From: Macrostomum hystrix
Taxonomy: Eukaryota; Platyhelminthes; Macrostomidae
Reading direction: 5' to 3'
Length of the DNA stretch: 64,000 nucleotides
Assembly (NCBI GenBank): GCA_950097015.1
Contig: CATNEN010000011.1
Location: 1,651,001-1,715,000 of the forward strand
Shown: positions 23,587 through 35,179 of the stretch, piece by piece
How the letters are laid out: each line of letters begins with the position of its first letter
Numbering within the stretch: position 1 is the first letter of the stretch
The notes under the pieces: model-generated
The model's input: the letters and a program-made list of their open reading frames with translations, nothing else
Database searches by the model: none
What the model was told of the DNA's origin: nothing
Translations under genes and position numbers: made by a program

Positions 23587-23885
23587 CTGCTTGTGTGACA
23601 TCCGGCGAAGGTCACGTGCTTCGGCGAGCTCCGATTCGGCGGCGACAATAGCGATGACGTAGGCGACAACATCGAGCTTGTTCCGGGCGTCTGGGAGTCC
23701 ACCTGATAGACGCCCTGACCTCTGCCAAGGTTACTGCTGAAGGTCAAAGAGGCGGCAGCTTCTAGCTTCAACTGTTGGCCAGAGGTGCCGCAAAGTTGAC
23801 AACGGCCAAGACGATCCAGGTGGCGATGCTGACCGGATTCGATGCGCAACTGCTGAACAAGCCGCGCCGTTGGATTCTGCTGCTC
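23587..23885 (-). CDS. KIF26: KIF26-type kinesin, N-terminal exon with the second CxxC module
   Basis: A 299-bp exon with acceptor TCCTTCTAG before 23885 and donor AAGCAG/GTGAGA after 23587. In its main frame it begins EQQNPTARLVQQLRIESG, contains LGRCQLCGTSGQQLKLEAA, and continues in a Ser/Pro-rich stretch (SPPNRSSPKHVTFA). Vertebrate KIF26B has an equivalent block after its first Cys module (DKLQVPN, then NRCDICATHLNQLKQEA). It starts in phase 0, matching the exon at 43038, and ends in phase 2, which does not match the phase-0 start at 15897. A second open frame from an internal acceptor (TTGGCAG before 23721) encodes 45 codons, phase 0 at both ends, including LDVVAYVIAIVAAESELAEA. That alternative would fit the next exon. 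Confidence 0.75.
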
Positions 23886-24124
23886 CTAGAAGGATTGGTC
23901 ATTGTTGGTGGTCATGCAGATATTGTTCGTTTCATTTATGTGTATCTCCTAAAATATCTAGAATCTAGAAGCATAAAACATTGGCATCGTCGAGATATTC
24001 AACGATTCTCGTCGAAGTGTCTGCAGGAAAAAGCCACAGAAAAAGCATGTAATTATGTCGGCTATTGTGGAATATATTGTATTAACAGAAGGACTACCAA
24101 GCCACTTTGCCGCCAGTTTTTATA
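23886..24124. other. KIF26 intron, unique sequence
   Basis: Nothing recognised except a short stretch near 23983-24020 (GTCGAGATATTCAACGATTC) resembling the arm of the neighbouring inverted-repeat element and a segment near 37545. Confidence 0.4.
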
Positions 24125-24781
24125 CCAAGGGGGGGGGAATTTCCCCCTGACAATTTTTTTGCTGCACCCGAACGGAACAATGCAAGCACACGAAACTCAA
24201 GAACACGGGCCAACTTTTTGTTGCGCATCTTCTGAAACAAGAAACAACTTGCCAGCTCTTCAGACCGTCGAGATATTCAATTTTTCTGGCCGAAGGTCCG
24301 ATTTTTCCCATAAGAGCTAGTGTATTTCATACACCCCTATACACGAATTTGCACTGCGCCTCAGTGCGGCCTTTCCAGACCTTCAAACTTTATCAGCATG
24401 TCACCCGAATGTGCTTGCATCATCTCCGACTTCGGCGGTCACCGACCTTTATCTAGACGGAGCTGCTGGACCTTCAACAAGTGGCAACAGCCGACTATGG
24501 AGTCCCTAAAGCGAATTTCTCTAGTTTCGCTGATCAAGCCTCGACATTGGGCAACACTCAACTACTATACATGCTCCTCCAGTCCGTCAACCAATCAGTC
24601 ACCACCCCGACGCCGTCAGCACATTGAATGTCTCGACGGTCTGAAGAGCTGGCGACTTGTTTCTTGTTTCAGAAGATGCTCAACAAAAAGTTGGCCCGTG
24701 TTCTTGAGTTTCGTGTCCTTGCATTGTTCCGTTCGGGTGCAGCAAAAAAAATTGTATGGGAGGGGGGAATTCCCCCCTTGG
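24125..24781. mobile_element. MITE-like element with about 160-bp terminal inverted repeats and TA flanks
   Basis: The left arm starts CCAAGGGGGGGGGAATT and the right arm ends AATTCCCCCCTTGG. Inward both share TTGCTGCACCCGAACGGAAC and CAAGAACACGGGCCAACTTT in opposite orientation, through to about 24286 on the left and 24622 on the right. TA dinucleotides flank both ends (24123-24124 and 24782-24783), as expected for a Tc1/mariner-like target. The roughly 335-bp centre shows no transposase. Confidence 0.72.
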
Positions 24782-24783
24782 TA

Positions 24784-26341
24784 GTTCTACTGTTAATTAT
24801 ATTGTTAATTTATACACTTTCCAACTAATATGGATTCGCCAGGGGGGAAATAGCGTGGTGTTTCTACTGTTTATAGTCTATGGTCTATAGTTCTATGGTC
24901 AAGGGAGGCTAGCAATAACATTAGTGCTCATGATAGATTTCTTCATTGTCTATGGCCAATGATTATAATTACATTGATGAAATTGTGGTCATTATTCTCT
25001 TAATCGTATGATGGATATTGAAAAGTTGATGTTAAAAAACTCATTCTACTATGAGTAGAGTAAGACATTACTACTGAGTGAACGGATAAAAAGTGAGAGG
25101 AAAATCTGGGCCAAAATTAGCTAGCTTCACAGCTGACTAGACAAACCAGAGGCTTTCTAGGCCTTCACTGACACCATTTGCCTAGCTGACTCAACTAGCT
25201 ACAGATGGGGATCAATATATGAAATGGGAAAACATTCCCCTCGGAACGGGAATCGGATGCTTGGGGAAGGATGCCTGTAAGCTTGTGCGAAGGGATTTAT
25301 ATCCCCCAGGAAAGCTATTAAATCGCTAGAGGGGGTTTCGAGTAAATGAGGGCAAGCAGAAGACGACCTCCCCCCAGGATTGTCGCGCGTTGGTTCTAGC
25401 AGCTACCAACTGCTCCGTTTCTTGCCACGGAGAGGCACAATTTATCACCCCCTCTGGGCGACTCCCAGAAACTGACTGATGACGCCAGAAACCACCTCCC
25501 CACCCCCCTCCAGACCCCCTCACCAACTCTTTGTGAATCCCCTTCACCATTGCGGCAGATGGAATTTCACAGGCCCCAACAAACCCAGGCTTAACCTCCC
25601 TAGCTGTCTTGGGGGCAACATGGGAAAAGGATATTTGGGTCTTTGTCCCGCCAAAAAATGTGCATCAGCCGAGTCCTGGCAACTAAACGCTTCTATGGTG
25701 CAGTTGATCTTCGTCAAGCGTTTGTCAAGTCTTTGTTTATACACACATATATATATATATATTGAAATCTGGTCGAGTGGTTTACATTGCGAATGATTTA
25801 TTGTAAGAAAGTGTTACCATGCAAATCATTATTTAGATTCAATGGTTAGGCTTGACACTTATTTTACTCTTGCAATGGCAGCCAGTTGTTCTGACCTCCA
25901 TCGTGCAATGCCTGCATGATACTTTCCAAACTTTCATAAAATTTCTCACGACTATAGAATTTAGTTTGGGGCGTGTTGCGTGTTGCAACTAAAGGAAAAC
26001 AATGCACTAGCAAACGGGCCCTGTGTTGGGTGTCTGGAGCCATTTTGACGAAATTCTCGTGTTATTTAATCCAGGATTAAGTTTTCTATCCCGCATATTG
26101 TGTGACGTCTGTGACAAGGGTTTGATGACATATTTTTGGTTGTTCTAACACTTTATCCGTGGTCTTACTAGGACAGTGGCGTTAAGATTGCATCGCTACA
26201 TGCGCATTGTTAGCAACGGCTAAGGATTGCTGTGAGAATTGAAAACAAGTCGATAGCAAACTGTCTGTTCTGATGATATTGGGTGTCCAACTATATGAGC
26301 ATAATAAGCGTGGACCTCTAGAGACAGTTAGCAAAGTATGT
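24784..26341. other. KIF26 intron, unique sequence
   Basis: A short (TA)n run lies near 25747-25760. No exon, RNA gene or array recognised. Confidence 0.45.
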
Positions 26342-28008
26342 TCATTTAAGGTGGACACCCAGTCCTGTCTTTGAGGTGGACACCCAGTCCTGTCTGTGAG
26401 GTGGACACCCAGTTCTGTCTGTGAGGTGGACACACAATCCTGTCTTTGAGGTGGACACCCAATCCTGTCTGTGAGGTGGACACCCAGTCCTGTCTTTGAG
26501 GTGGACACCCAATCCTGTCTTTGAGGTGGACACACAATCCTGTCTTTGAGGTGGACACCCAATCCTGTCTGTGAGGTGGACACCCAGTCCTGTCTTTGAG
26601 GTGGACACCCAATCCTGTCTGTGAGGTGGACACCCAATACTGTCTTTGAGGTGGGCACACACTGCTGTCTTTGGGGTGGACACACAATCCTGTCTGTGAG
26701 GTGGACACACAATACTGTCTTTCAGGTGGACACACAATACTGTCTTTCAGGTGGACACTCAATACTGTCTGTGAGGTGGACACCCAGTCCTGTCTTTGAG
26801 GTGGACACACAATCCTGTCTGTGAGGTGGACACACAATCCTGTCTTTGAGGTGGGCACACAATACTGTCTTTGGGGTGGACACACAATCCTGTCTGTGAG
26901 GTGGACACCCAGTCCTGTCTGTGAGGTGGACACACAATACTGTCTTTCAGGTGGACACTCAATACTGTCTGTGAGGTGGACACCCAGTCCTGTCTTTGAG
27001 GTGGACACCCAATCCTGTCTTTGAGGTGGACACACAATCCTGTCTTTGAGGTGGACACCCAATCCTGTCTGTGAGGTGGACACCCAGTCCTGTCTTTGAG
27101 GTGGACACCCAATCCTGTCTGTGAGGTGGACACCCAATACTGTCTTTGAGGTGGGCACACACTGCTGTCTTTGGGGTGGACACACAATCCTGTCTTTGAG
27201 GTGGACACACAATACTGTCTTTGAGGTGGACACCCAATCCTGTCTGTGAGGTGGACACACAATACTGTCTTTGAGGTGGACACACAATACTGTCTTTGAG
27301 GTGGACACACAATCCTGTCTTTGAGGTGGACACACAATCCTGTCTTTGAGGTGGACACAAAATCCTGTCTTTGAGGTGGACACCCAGTCCTGTCTGTGAG
27401 GTGGACACACAATACTGTCTTTCAGGTGGACACTCAATACTGTCTGTGAGGTGGACACCCATTCCTGTCTGTGAGGTGGACACACAATCCTGTCTTTGAG
27501 GTGGACACACAATCCTGTCTTTGAGGTGGACACACAATCCTGTCGTTGAGGTGGACACACAATCCTGTCTTTGAGATGGACACACAATCCTGTCTTTGAG
27601 GTGGGCACACACTGCTGTCTTTGGGGTGGACACACAATACTGTCTTTGAGGTGGATACAATCCTGTCTGTGAGGTGGACACACAATACTGTCTTTCAGGT
27701 GGACACACAATCCTGTCTGTGAGGTGGACACACAATCCTGTCTTTGAGGTGGACACAATCCTGTCTGTGAGGTGGACACACAATCCTGTCTGTGAGGTGG
27801 ACACACAATCCTGTCTTTGAGGTGGACACACAATCCTGTCTTTGAGGTGGACACACAATCCTGTCTTTGAGGTGGACACACAATCCTGTCTGTGAGGTGG
27901 ACACACAATCCTGTCTTTGAGGTGGACACACAATCCTGTCTGTGAGGTGGACACACAATCCTGTCTTTGAGGTGGACACACAATCCTGTCTTTGAGGTGG
28001 ACACCCAA
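26342..28008. repeat. 25-bp minisatellite, about 66 copies
   Basis: The unit is GAGGTGGACACACAATCC plus TGTCTTT, with TGTCTGT and CCCAGTCC variants. On the minus strand there are no stops in any frame, so overlapping open frames of up to 552 codons appear; all are artefacts. Variant blocks recur inside the array, for example the run containing GGGCACACACTGCTG near 26650, 27150 and 27605. The 24-bp array at 11052-11292 is a relative in the opposite orientation. Confidence 0.96.
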
Positions 28009-28894
28009 CGTAAACTTTGTGGCTATCCGCTGGTGTAAATCAAAGTTCTGGCAATTATTTCGATTAGTCAGACAATAAAGTAGCATCGAGCCGATTGGCT
28101 GATGAAGCCTGCTTCTGTCTCACCAGATTTTGTTGGCCCTTAGGGAGGTTGGAGACCACATAGGGAGAAAGTGGATCCTAGAGGAAATTAAGAGCGGCAA
28201 AAGAAATGACGGGGGTGCAATTCAGGATGTGCTGGGCAATCCGGGTGAAGGTCTCACTGTGGTCTCCCCTAGGGAAATGTTTGAAATTAATTTTTGCAGT
28301 CTGGAAGGAGCGAATTCCAGGATATTGGTCAGTTGAGGGACATTCAAGACACTTGACCTTGAAGCCAGATGCTCTGCGTTTTTAATGAAGGTTCCGGGAC
28401 CGACTTTTGACGAATAGGTCCCCTCCCAGTCCATGGACTGAACAGCTGCACATAGCCCAGAAGGCTATGAATTAGCTATACGAATAAAATGCACTATAAG
28501 CAAAACTGACTGGACACACCAAAGTCTTCTTTTGTGTAGCAATTAACTACAACAAGCTGATTACATCAGACTATAGCTAGCCAAGGTGGACACGGAGAAA
28601 CCACTTGTGATACACTTGAAAGTAAAAGTGTGTTTATAATGTGCACTATTCAATCAAGCTACTTCAATATCATATAAATGCGCGATTGTTTGGAATGGGA
28701 CGTTTTTTAGTAATGCGTAGCTAGCTTTCAATGCGTTGGCTACGACGGTAAATGGCCTAATAAAATAAGCAGACGGGGTTTCTGCAGCTCTTACCTAAAT
28801 AAAGTTAAAGTTAAAAGTTAAAAGTGGACTTTTTCGCATTTCTATTTAAGTAAGAAGGCATAGAGACAAATAGTCTGCATAATTTCATTGCTAA
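28009..28894. other. KIF26 intron with a SINE family A fragment
   Basis: At about 28320-28450 there is a degraded copy in which GACACTTGACCTTGAAG and CAGTCCATGGACTGAACAG can be recognised. The rest is unique DNA. Confidence 0.45.
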
Positions 28895-29225
28895 TTGAAG
28901 GTCACGCTATTGGCTTAAAGCGGAAATCCTGCGTGGAAGTTCTAAAAAAGCGGTAAATTTTGATTGGCTCGTCAAGGTCACGTGATTGGTTTTTATGCGG
29001 AAATCCTGCGTGGAAGTTCTAAAAATAGCCGTAAATTTTGATTGGCTCGTCAAGGTCACGTGATTGGTTTTTATGCGGAAATCCTGCGTGGAAGTTCTAA
29101 AAATAGCCATAAATTTTGATTGGCTTGTCAAGGTCACGTGATTGGTTTTTATGCGGAAATCCTGCGTGGAAGTTCTAAAAATAGTCGAAAATTTTTATTG
29201 GCCCGTCAAGGTCACGTGATTGGCT
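28895..29225. repeat. 78-bp tandem repeat with an E-box and inverted CCAAT motifs
   Basis: AAGGTCACGTGATTGG starts at 28974, 29052, 29130 and 29208, spaced exactly 78 bp, with a partial match at 28898. Each unit also has GCGGAAATCCTGCGTGG and a second GATTGG. CACGTG is the bHLH E-box palindrome and ATTGG is an inverted CCAAT box. Whether this is an enhancer-like cluster or just a repeat cannot be told from sequence. Confidence 0.9.
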
Positions 29226-30965
29226 TGAAAGAGTTCCCAAAATAAGGAATAGAAAATAATAGAAGATAAAATAGAAAATATAGCTCGTATTTCTCCTGAA
29301 GATATAAAATAAAATTATTTTAAAGAAAGAATTAAAGAAAGAAGGGTTTCCAAGAAATCCTAATTGCAGCACAATTCACACTAAGCAACAGCAGCTAACC
29401 TAGTAGATTTATTTAATACCATTTTACATAAAGCGTACCCGATTGATCAGTTAGCTATGAGGTCAATGCAGGACTTGCTTACACACTATACGTGTGTCTC
29501 TACAGTTTTCTTTTTGTTAGTGGGCCAGTGCGTGTTACGTAATCAAATTAGCATTTCTCTTCTGCGAAGGAAAAAAAGGACGAAAAAGAACTGTTGCAGC
29601 TGGAGCATTTCTCTAGAAAGAGAAGAAATCCTACAGACTGTCTATGATAATCCTTTTATATCGAGTGGGATTGAATAGAAAAAATATTCAACTATTAATT
29701 CGATCGATAGTCACTTTAAGCTTAGAAGCCACTTCTCGTATTTAAAACTGATTGAGGAATTCAAAGTTTTTTTGAAGCTAAATACGTAGATAAAAAGCAC
29801 TAACAGTAGGAAATCAAGCGTCGTTAGTAAAAAGAGAACAAATCTTACAAGAATCGGACTCAGGCGGAAAGCATTTGAGTAGTAAAAGTTTGACAGTCTT
29901 CGTCGCGACAGGTCCGTTGTCATAGTAACCTTTGGCTCATGCATAGATAAGCGACGCATCGATCTCTCATTTTTCCACGATAGATTCATGATTTTTTCAA
30001 CTTATTTTCTGCAACTTTTTCAAACACGCTTTCCAAATAGCTTAATAGAAAAAATTCTGACTAGATTGCTTATAGCTTGCTTCGCAACGTCTTCCGCTTT
30101 TAAACCCTTGGAGAAGAAACGGTAAGAATGGAAAAACTATGAATTCTATGAATGAACTTCGTGAGCATAGGATTATTCTATTTGGCCAATCGGCTAAAAA
30201 ACTTGTGGGAATTTTTCTGGCTTTGTCAGTCGGACCCGTTAGTATACGTCCGCGTTGTTTTACAGCGAACATTGCGGAGCCGTCAATTCCCGTCTCTCTC
30301 CAATTCTTCCTATAGAAAAATAATCCTTTGAAAAATCTGCCCCACAACCACAAACTCAATTCGCCCCACCAGAGTCGATTTCTAAAACTAGTCGACTGCT
30401 CAATTGTTCTCATTGAGCCTTGATAGACCATAGCTACTTAGTATCTTATTGTAGCCATTCTGGTAAAAAATCAATTTCTTCCGACCTACCAGCAACCATG
30501 AGAGATCCGTTGTCAATCCTAAGTGTGTGTGTGTCTGTGTGCTAATGTGTGAGCCAAGGCTTTGAGTTTACTTTTAGAATTTCCGTTTTGCGCGCCTAGT
30601 GACAAATGGCAAGCGTACTGAACGATGACTCATCTAGAACTCTTATCCCAATAAATTTTACCATAGCCAACGGAACCAAGTCTATTGTAGTTCAACTCAG
30701 TAGCTATGCTCAGAAAGTACATTGGCAGGTAAAACTCATGCGCATGGCAGGGAGCTTTTCTGGATGGCGGCGGCTTGTCAAAAAGGACCTGTCAATTAAC
30801 TGGAGAGGCTATCGACGGAAAACAGTCAGTCACAGACTGGGAGTTTGGCAACATTAGCGCCGTACAGAATGCCAAACCCCATAGGGGGGAAATGTTAGCT
30901 AAAAAATCACAAACTGTGAGTAATATGACTAACTGCTTGAGTCTCGACTGCTGAACTCTAAGAAC
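29226..30965. other. KIF26 intron, unique sequence
   Basis: AT-rich, with a short (GT)n stretch near 30520-30540. No exon or repeat supported. Confidence 0.45.
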
Positions 30966-32242
30966 AGGGATCTGGGAACGGGATCTGGGAACGGGATCTG
31001 GGATCGGGATCTGGGATCGGGATCTGGGATCGGGATCTGGGATCGGGATCTGGGATCGGGATCTGGGATCGGGATCTGGGATCGGGATCTGGGATCGGGA
31101 TCTGGGATCGGGATCTGGGATCGGGATCTGGGATCGGGATCTGGGATCGGGATCTGGGATCGGGATCTGGGATCGGGATCTGGGATCGGGATCTGGGATC
31201 GGGATCTGGGATCGGGATCTGGGATCGGGATCTGGGATCGGGATCTGGGATCGGGATCTGGGATCGGGATCTGGGATCGGGATCTGGGATCGGGATCTGG
31301 GATCGGGATCTGGGATCGGGATCTGGGATCGGGATCTGGGATCGGGATCTGGGATCGGGATCTGGGATCGGGATCTGGGATCGGGATCTGGGATCGGGAT
31401 CTGGGATCGGGATCTGGGATCGGGATCTGGGATCGGGATCTGGGATCGGGATCTGGGATCGGGATCTGGGATCGGGATCTGGGATCGGGATCTGGGATCG
31501 GGATCTGGGATCGGGATCTGGGATCGGGATCTGGGATCGGGATCTGGGATCGGGATCTGGGATCGGGATCTGGGATCGGGATCTGGGATCGGGATCTGGG
31601 ATCGGGATCTGGGATCGGGATCTGGGATCGGGATCTGGGATCGGGATCTGGGATCGGGATCTGGGATCGGGATCTGGGATCGGGATCTGGGATCGGGATC
31701 TGGGATCGGGATCTGGGATCGGGATCTGGGATCGGGATCTGGGATCGGGATCTGGGATCGGGATCTGGGATCGGGATCTGGGATCGGGATCTGGGATCGG
31801 GATCTGGGATCGGGATCTGGGATCGGGATCTGGGATCGGGATCTGGGATCTGGGATCGGGATCTGGATCTGGGATCTGGATCTGGGATCGGGATCTGGGA
31901 TCGGGATCTGGGATCTGGATCTGGGATCGGGATCTGGGATCGGGATCTGGGATCGGGATCTGGGATCGGGATCTGGGATCGGGATCTGGGATCGGGATCT
32001 GGGATCGGGATCTGGGATCGGGATCTGGGATCGGGATCTGGGATCGGGATCTGGGATCGGGATCTGGGATCGGGATCTGGGATCGGGATCTGGGATCGGG
32101 ATCTGGGATCGGGATCTGGGATCGGGATCTGGGATCGGGATCTGGGATCGGGATCTGGGATCGGGATCTGGGATCGGGATCTGGGATCGGGATCTGGGAT
32201 CGGGATCTGGGATCGGGATCTGGGATCGGGATCTGGGATCGC
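30966..32242. repeat. 13-bp G-rich minisatellite, about 98 copies
   Basis: The unit is GATCTGGGATCGG, almost invariant, with one irregular patch at about 31845-31925 and a GGAACGG variant at the left edge. The plus strand has close to 200 GGG runs separated by 3-4 bases, a strong G-quadruplex pattern. On the minus strand all frames are open, giving 430-488-codon artefacts. A sister array of unit GATCTGGGATCAG lies in the opposite orientation at 35180-36060. Confidence 0.97.
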
Positions 32243-33467
32243 TGACACACAGTCGCAATCCTACTTCTTATTTTTTTAGCTTTACCTAGTTCTCAACTCT
32301 TTATAACTTTTAAGAATAAGATTTATGGGGATAAATATCCCATCTGATTACATAATCAGACTGCTCAATTGTTAATGTGACCCATAAGGTAATTTTTCTA
32401 TTCTTGTCCGTATTGGCAAATCAGGTCTGTTGTTACATTATTACGTAAGGTCAAATAATTCTTAGCCGGACTGAAAGGAAGAACCAATATTTCTTAGAAA
32501 AATACTCGTATAGTTAAAGCACATTTCCTGAACCTAAGTTTTCGTATAGTAATATCACTACTAGGGGCAGCAAAATGTGTAACTTAATGTCTGAATTAAT
32601 CATATTTATGCGCATATAACTGAGATGCATTTAAAACTCTTCGAGACACAATTCATGACTCACTGCTCAGGAAATCAATGCTATGAGTCGGATCCCACAT
32701 TCTAGAATTATAATTTCACAAAGGCAAATGAGAATAGAAAAATGTGACAGATCGTGACACAGTCGAGATTGGACATGAGGTTAAACTGGGTATCAGTGAT
32801 AAGATCGATAAGAAATTTGCTTCAATCCCATCTCTGAATCATTCAGAAAGCATTAGATTATTTCTTCTGAGAATAGTTTTTTAAACCTTTAAGGGACAGT
32901 GTCTAAGGAACAGTTGAGTTTACACTGCCTGACGATTAGAGAAAGTCAGGACAGATGTACACACCTGAGAGAGCGTGTGCCCTCGCTTCGGGTTGTTATA
33001 ATACTAGCGTAGTTACTGTTATTATCTATCAATCATTATCAAATCTTTCTTCTCTAGACCACAATCAAAGTTAAATTCTAAACTTCATTGCTCCAAATGC
33101 AGTCCAAATCAATCCAAAGTTCATCTGGACGTCCAACATACAGCTGAAGCCAATTAGGCCGATTCAGATGCCAGTTCTGTTCCGAGCAATCAAAGCAATG
33201 CATCACCGATTGGAGAGACGGAAGAAGAGAAAAAGAGAGTGTGGGGAGAAAATTAAGTCCGCCTTGAGACTCCACACGAGCAAAGCCTATCCGACTCCTA
33301 TGCTCAAAGTCTGAGTCATGCCTATCTAAAAAGCTGCTCAAGCTCTTTTTTGTTTTAACACTATCTACTTGAGCTGATGGTGAAGCTTACGGATGTACTT
33401 TTAAGGCCAAGCAGTGATTTCGTGTGCTTGGAATTTAACTTCTAGCAGCGAAACTGCAGCAGCAACA
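32243..33467. other. KIF26 intron; contains one copy of a 45-bp dispersed palindromic repeat
   Basis: At 32922-32967 the sequence ACACTGCCTGAC, then AGAGAAAGTCAGG, then CAGATGTACACACCTG is repeated in the opposite orientation at 42127-42171. The rest shows nothing I recognise. Confidence 0.5.
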
Positions 33468-33955
33468 GTAAACTGTAAACAGTAAACTGTAAACAGTAAA
33501 CTGTAAACAGTAAACTGTAAACAGTAAACTGTAAACAGTAAACTGTAAACAGTAAACTGTAAACAGTAAACTGTAAACAGTAAACTGTAAACAGTAAACT
33601 GTAAACAGTAAACTGTAAACAGTAAACTGTAAACAGTAAACTGTAAACAGTAAACTGTAAACAGTAAACTGTAAACTGTAAACTGTAAAGAGTAAACTGT
33701 AAACAGTAAACTGTAAACAGTAAACTGTAAACTGTAAACTGTAAACTGTAAACTGTAAACTGTAAACTGTAAACAGTAAACTGTAAACTGTAAACAGTAA
33801 ACAGTAAACAGTAAACAGTAAACAGTAAACTGTAAACTGTAAACTGTAAACTGTAAACTGTAAACTGTAAACTGTAAACTGTAAACTGTAAACTGTAAAC
33901 TGTAAACTGTAAACTGTAAACTGTAAACTGTAAACTGCAAACTGTGAATTATAAA
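33468..33955. repeat. 7-bp minisatellite (CAGTAAA/CTGTAAA), about 68 copies
   Basis: From 33468 to about 33670 the two heptamers alternate strictly (a 14-bp unit); there is a mixed zone to about 33830, then almost pure CTGTAAA to 33950. The change of register shows two expansion modes within one array. Confidence 0.95.
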
Positions 33956-34537
33956 ATTTAAACTGTAAAATGTTTACTGAATGTACATGCGCCTTTTTTG
34001 TGCTCAAACTACAATAAGTGGTATTAAGTGAGGTACAAGTTAAGTGCAGTCGCGCCACTTATAAAAGGACCAAACTGGAAAAATACAGAACCTACTGCTA
34101 TTGTGCAAGACTGAAGAGATAATAAACAATAATAATCAATGTGTCATGTCAGCAGTGTCACGGCCAGTTGATGCGGCCGTGGCGGCAAGTGGTCACACAA
34201 TAGAGGCCAGATCAGAAGGCACAGGGGTCGGATGGGGTGGGTGCAGAGAGCGGCGGTAGCAGCGGAGAGAAGATGAAAGAATCAGAAAAAACGCCGACAA
34301 AGAGTAAAGCTTTGGACATGTTTGAAATCCTGCCACTATAGAGAGGTTCGCGTCAAGTGCATTCGCTGTCTAATCTTATGCCAATCTCTGTGGGATCCTT
34401 TTTTTGCACCGGGTTTGGTGCCTGGAACACGGAAACGAAATAGGAATCTGTGTGTGCACCTTTTGATTGGCTAAGTTAAGGTTTTATAAAAAATACATGA
34501 AAAGTGAGTTAAAATTTACTTATGGGGTTTTTTAGGT
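33956..34537. other. KIF26 intron, unique sequence
   Basis: Nothing recognised. Confidence 0.4.
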
Positions 34538-34730
34538 GATAGGGATCAGGATTAGGTGATAGGGATCAGGATTAGGTGATAGGGATCAGGATTAGGTGAT
34601 GGGGATCAGGATTTGGTGATGGGGATCAGGATTTGGTGATAGGGATCAGGATTAGGTGATGGGGATCAGGATTAGGTGATGGGGATCAGGATTTGGTGAT
34701 AGGGATCAGGATCAGGTGATGGGGATCGTG
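34538..34730. repeat. 20-bp minisatellite, about 10 copies
   Basis: The unit is GATAGGGATCAGGATTAGGT, with GATGGGGATCAGGATTTGGT variants. It lies between the two 13-bp GATC arrays and shares the GGGATCAGGAT core with the second. Confidence 0.92.
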
Positions 34731-35179
34731 ATTAGATCATTGGAAATAGGGTGATGGGTATTGATGTAGACCATGAGTATCCTCGATAATCGATCCCGGA
34801 TTTTAAACTCTAAAATCAGCGTCAAAATCTGGTCTAGGGACTATTTTACTTGATTGCAATAGTCTCACAATTGTTCCCAACCGATTAATAATAATGATAT
34901 GCAGCATTACAATTCCAATGTACATTGTGAGTGAACAGCAGACAGGCCACTGTCGCTGTGTCTCGTGTGGATTTTCTAGTGTGCTAGCCGATTTCCTAAA
35001 ATACTAGCCTGCAAGCCTTGACAAGCATTATGCAAATTGGAGGCCAGCATTTCACTGGAGTCCCATTTAACTATACTCGCAAAGCTATGACGTAGGCGTG
35101 ACATTCAGTAAGTTCAGCTCGAGAGAAATAGAGAGACAGTACTTGCCGGTATAAAGCACAGAACGACATTGTTTCGCTT
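34731..35179. other. KIF26 intron, unique sequence
   Basis: Nothing recognised. Confidence 0.4.

Noticed and set aside
26346-28086. 552- and 375-codon minus-strand frames
   Set aside because: They follow the 25-bp unit exactly (75-bp protein period) in several frames at once, so they are repeat artefacts.
30792-32258. Long RSRSQIPIPDPDP-type frames resembling SR-rich proteins
   Set aside because: A 13-bp unit lacking stops makes all three minus frames give the same rotated peptide; not coding.
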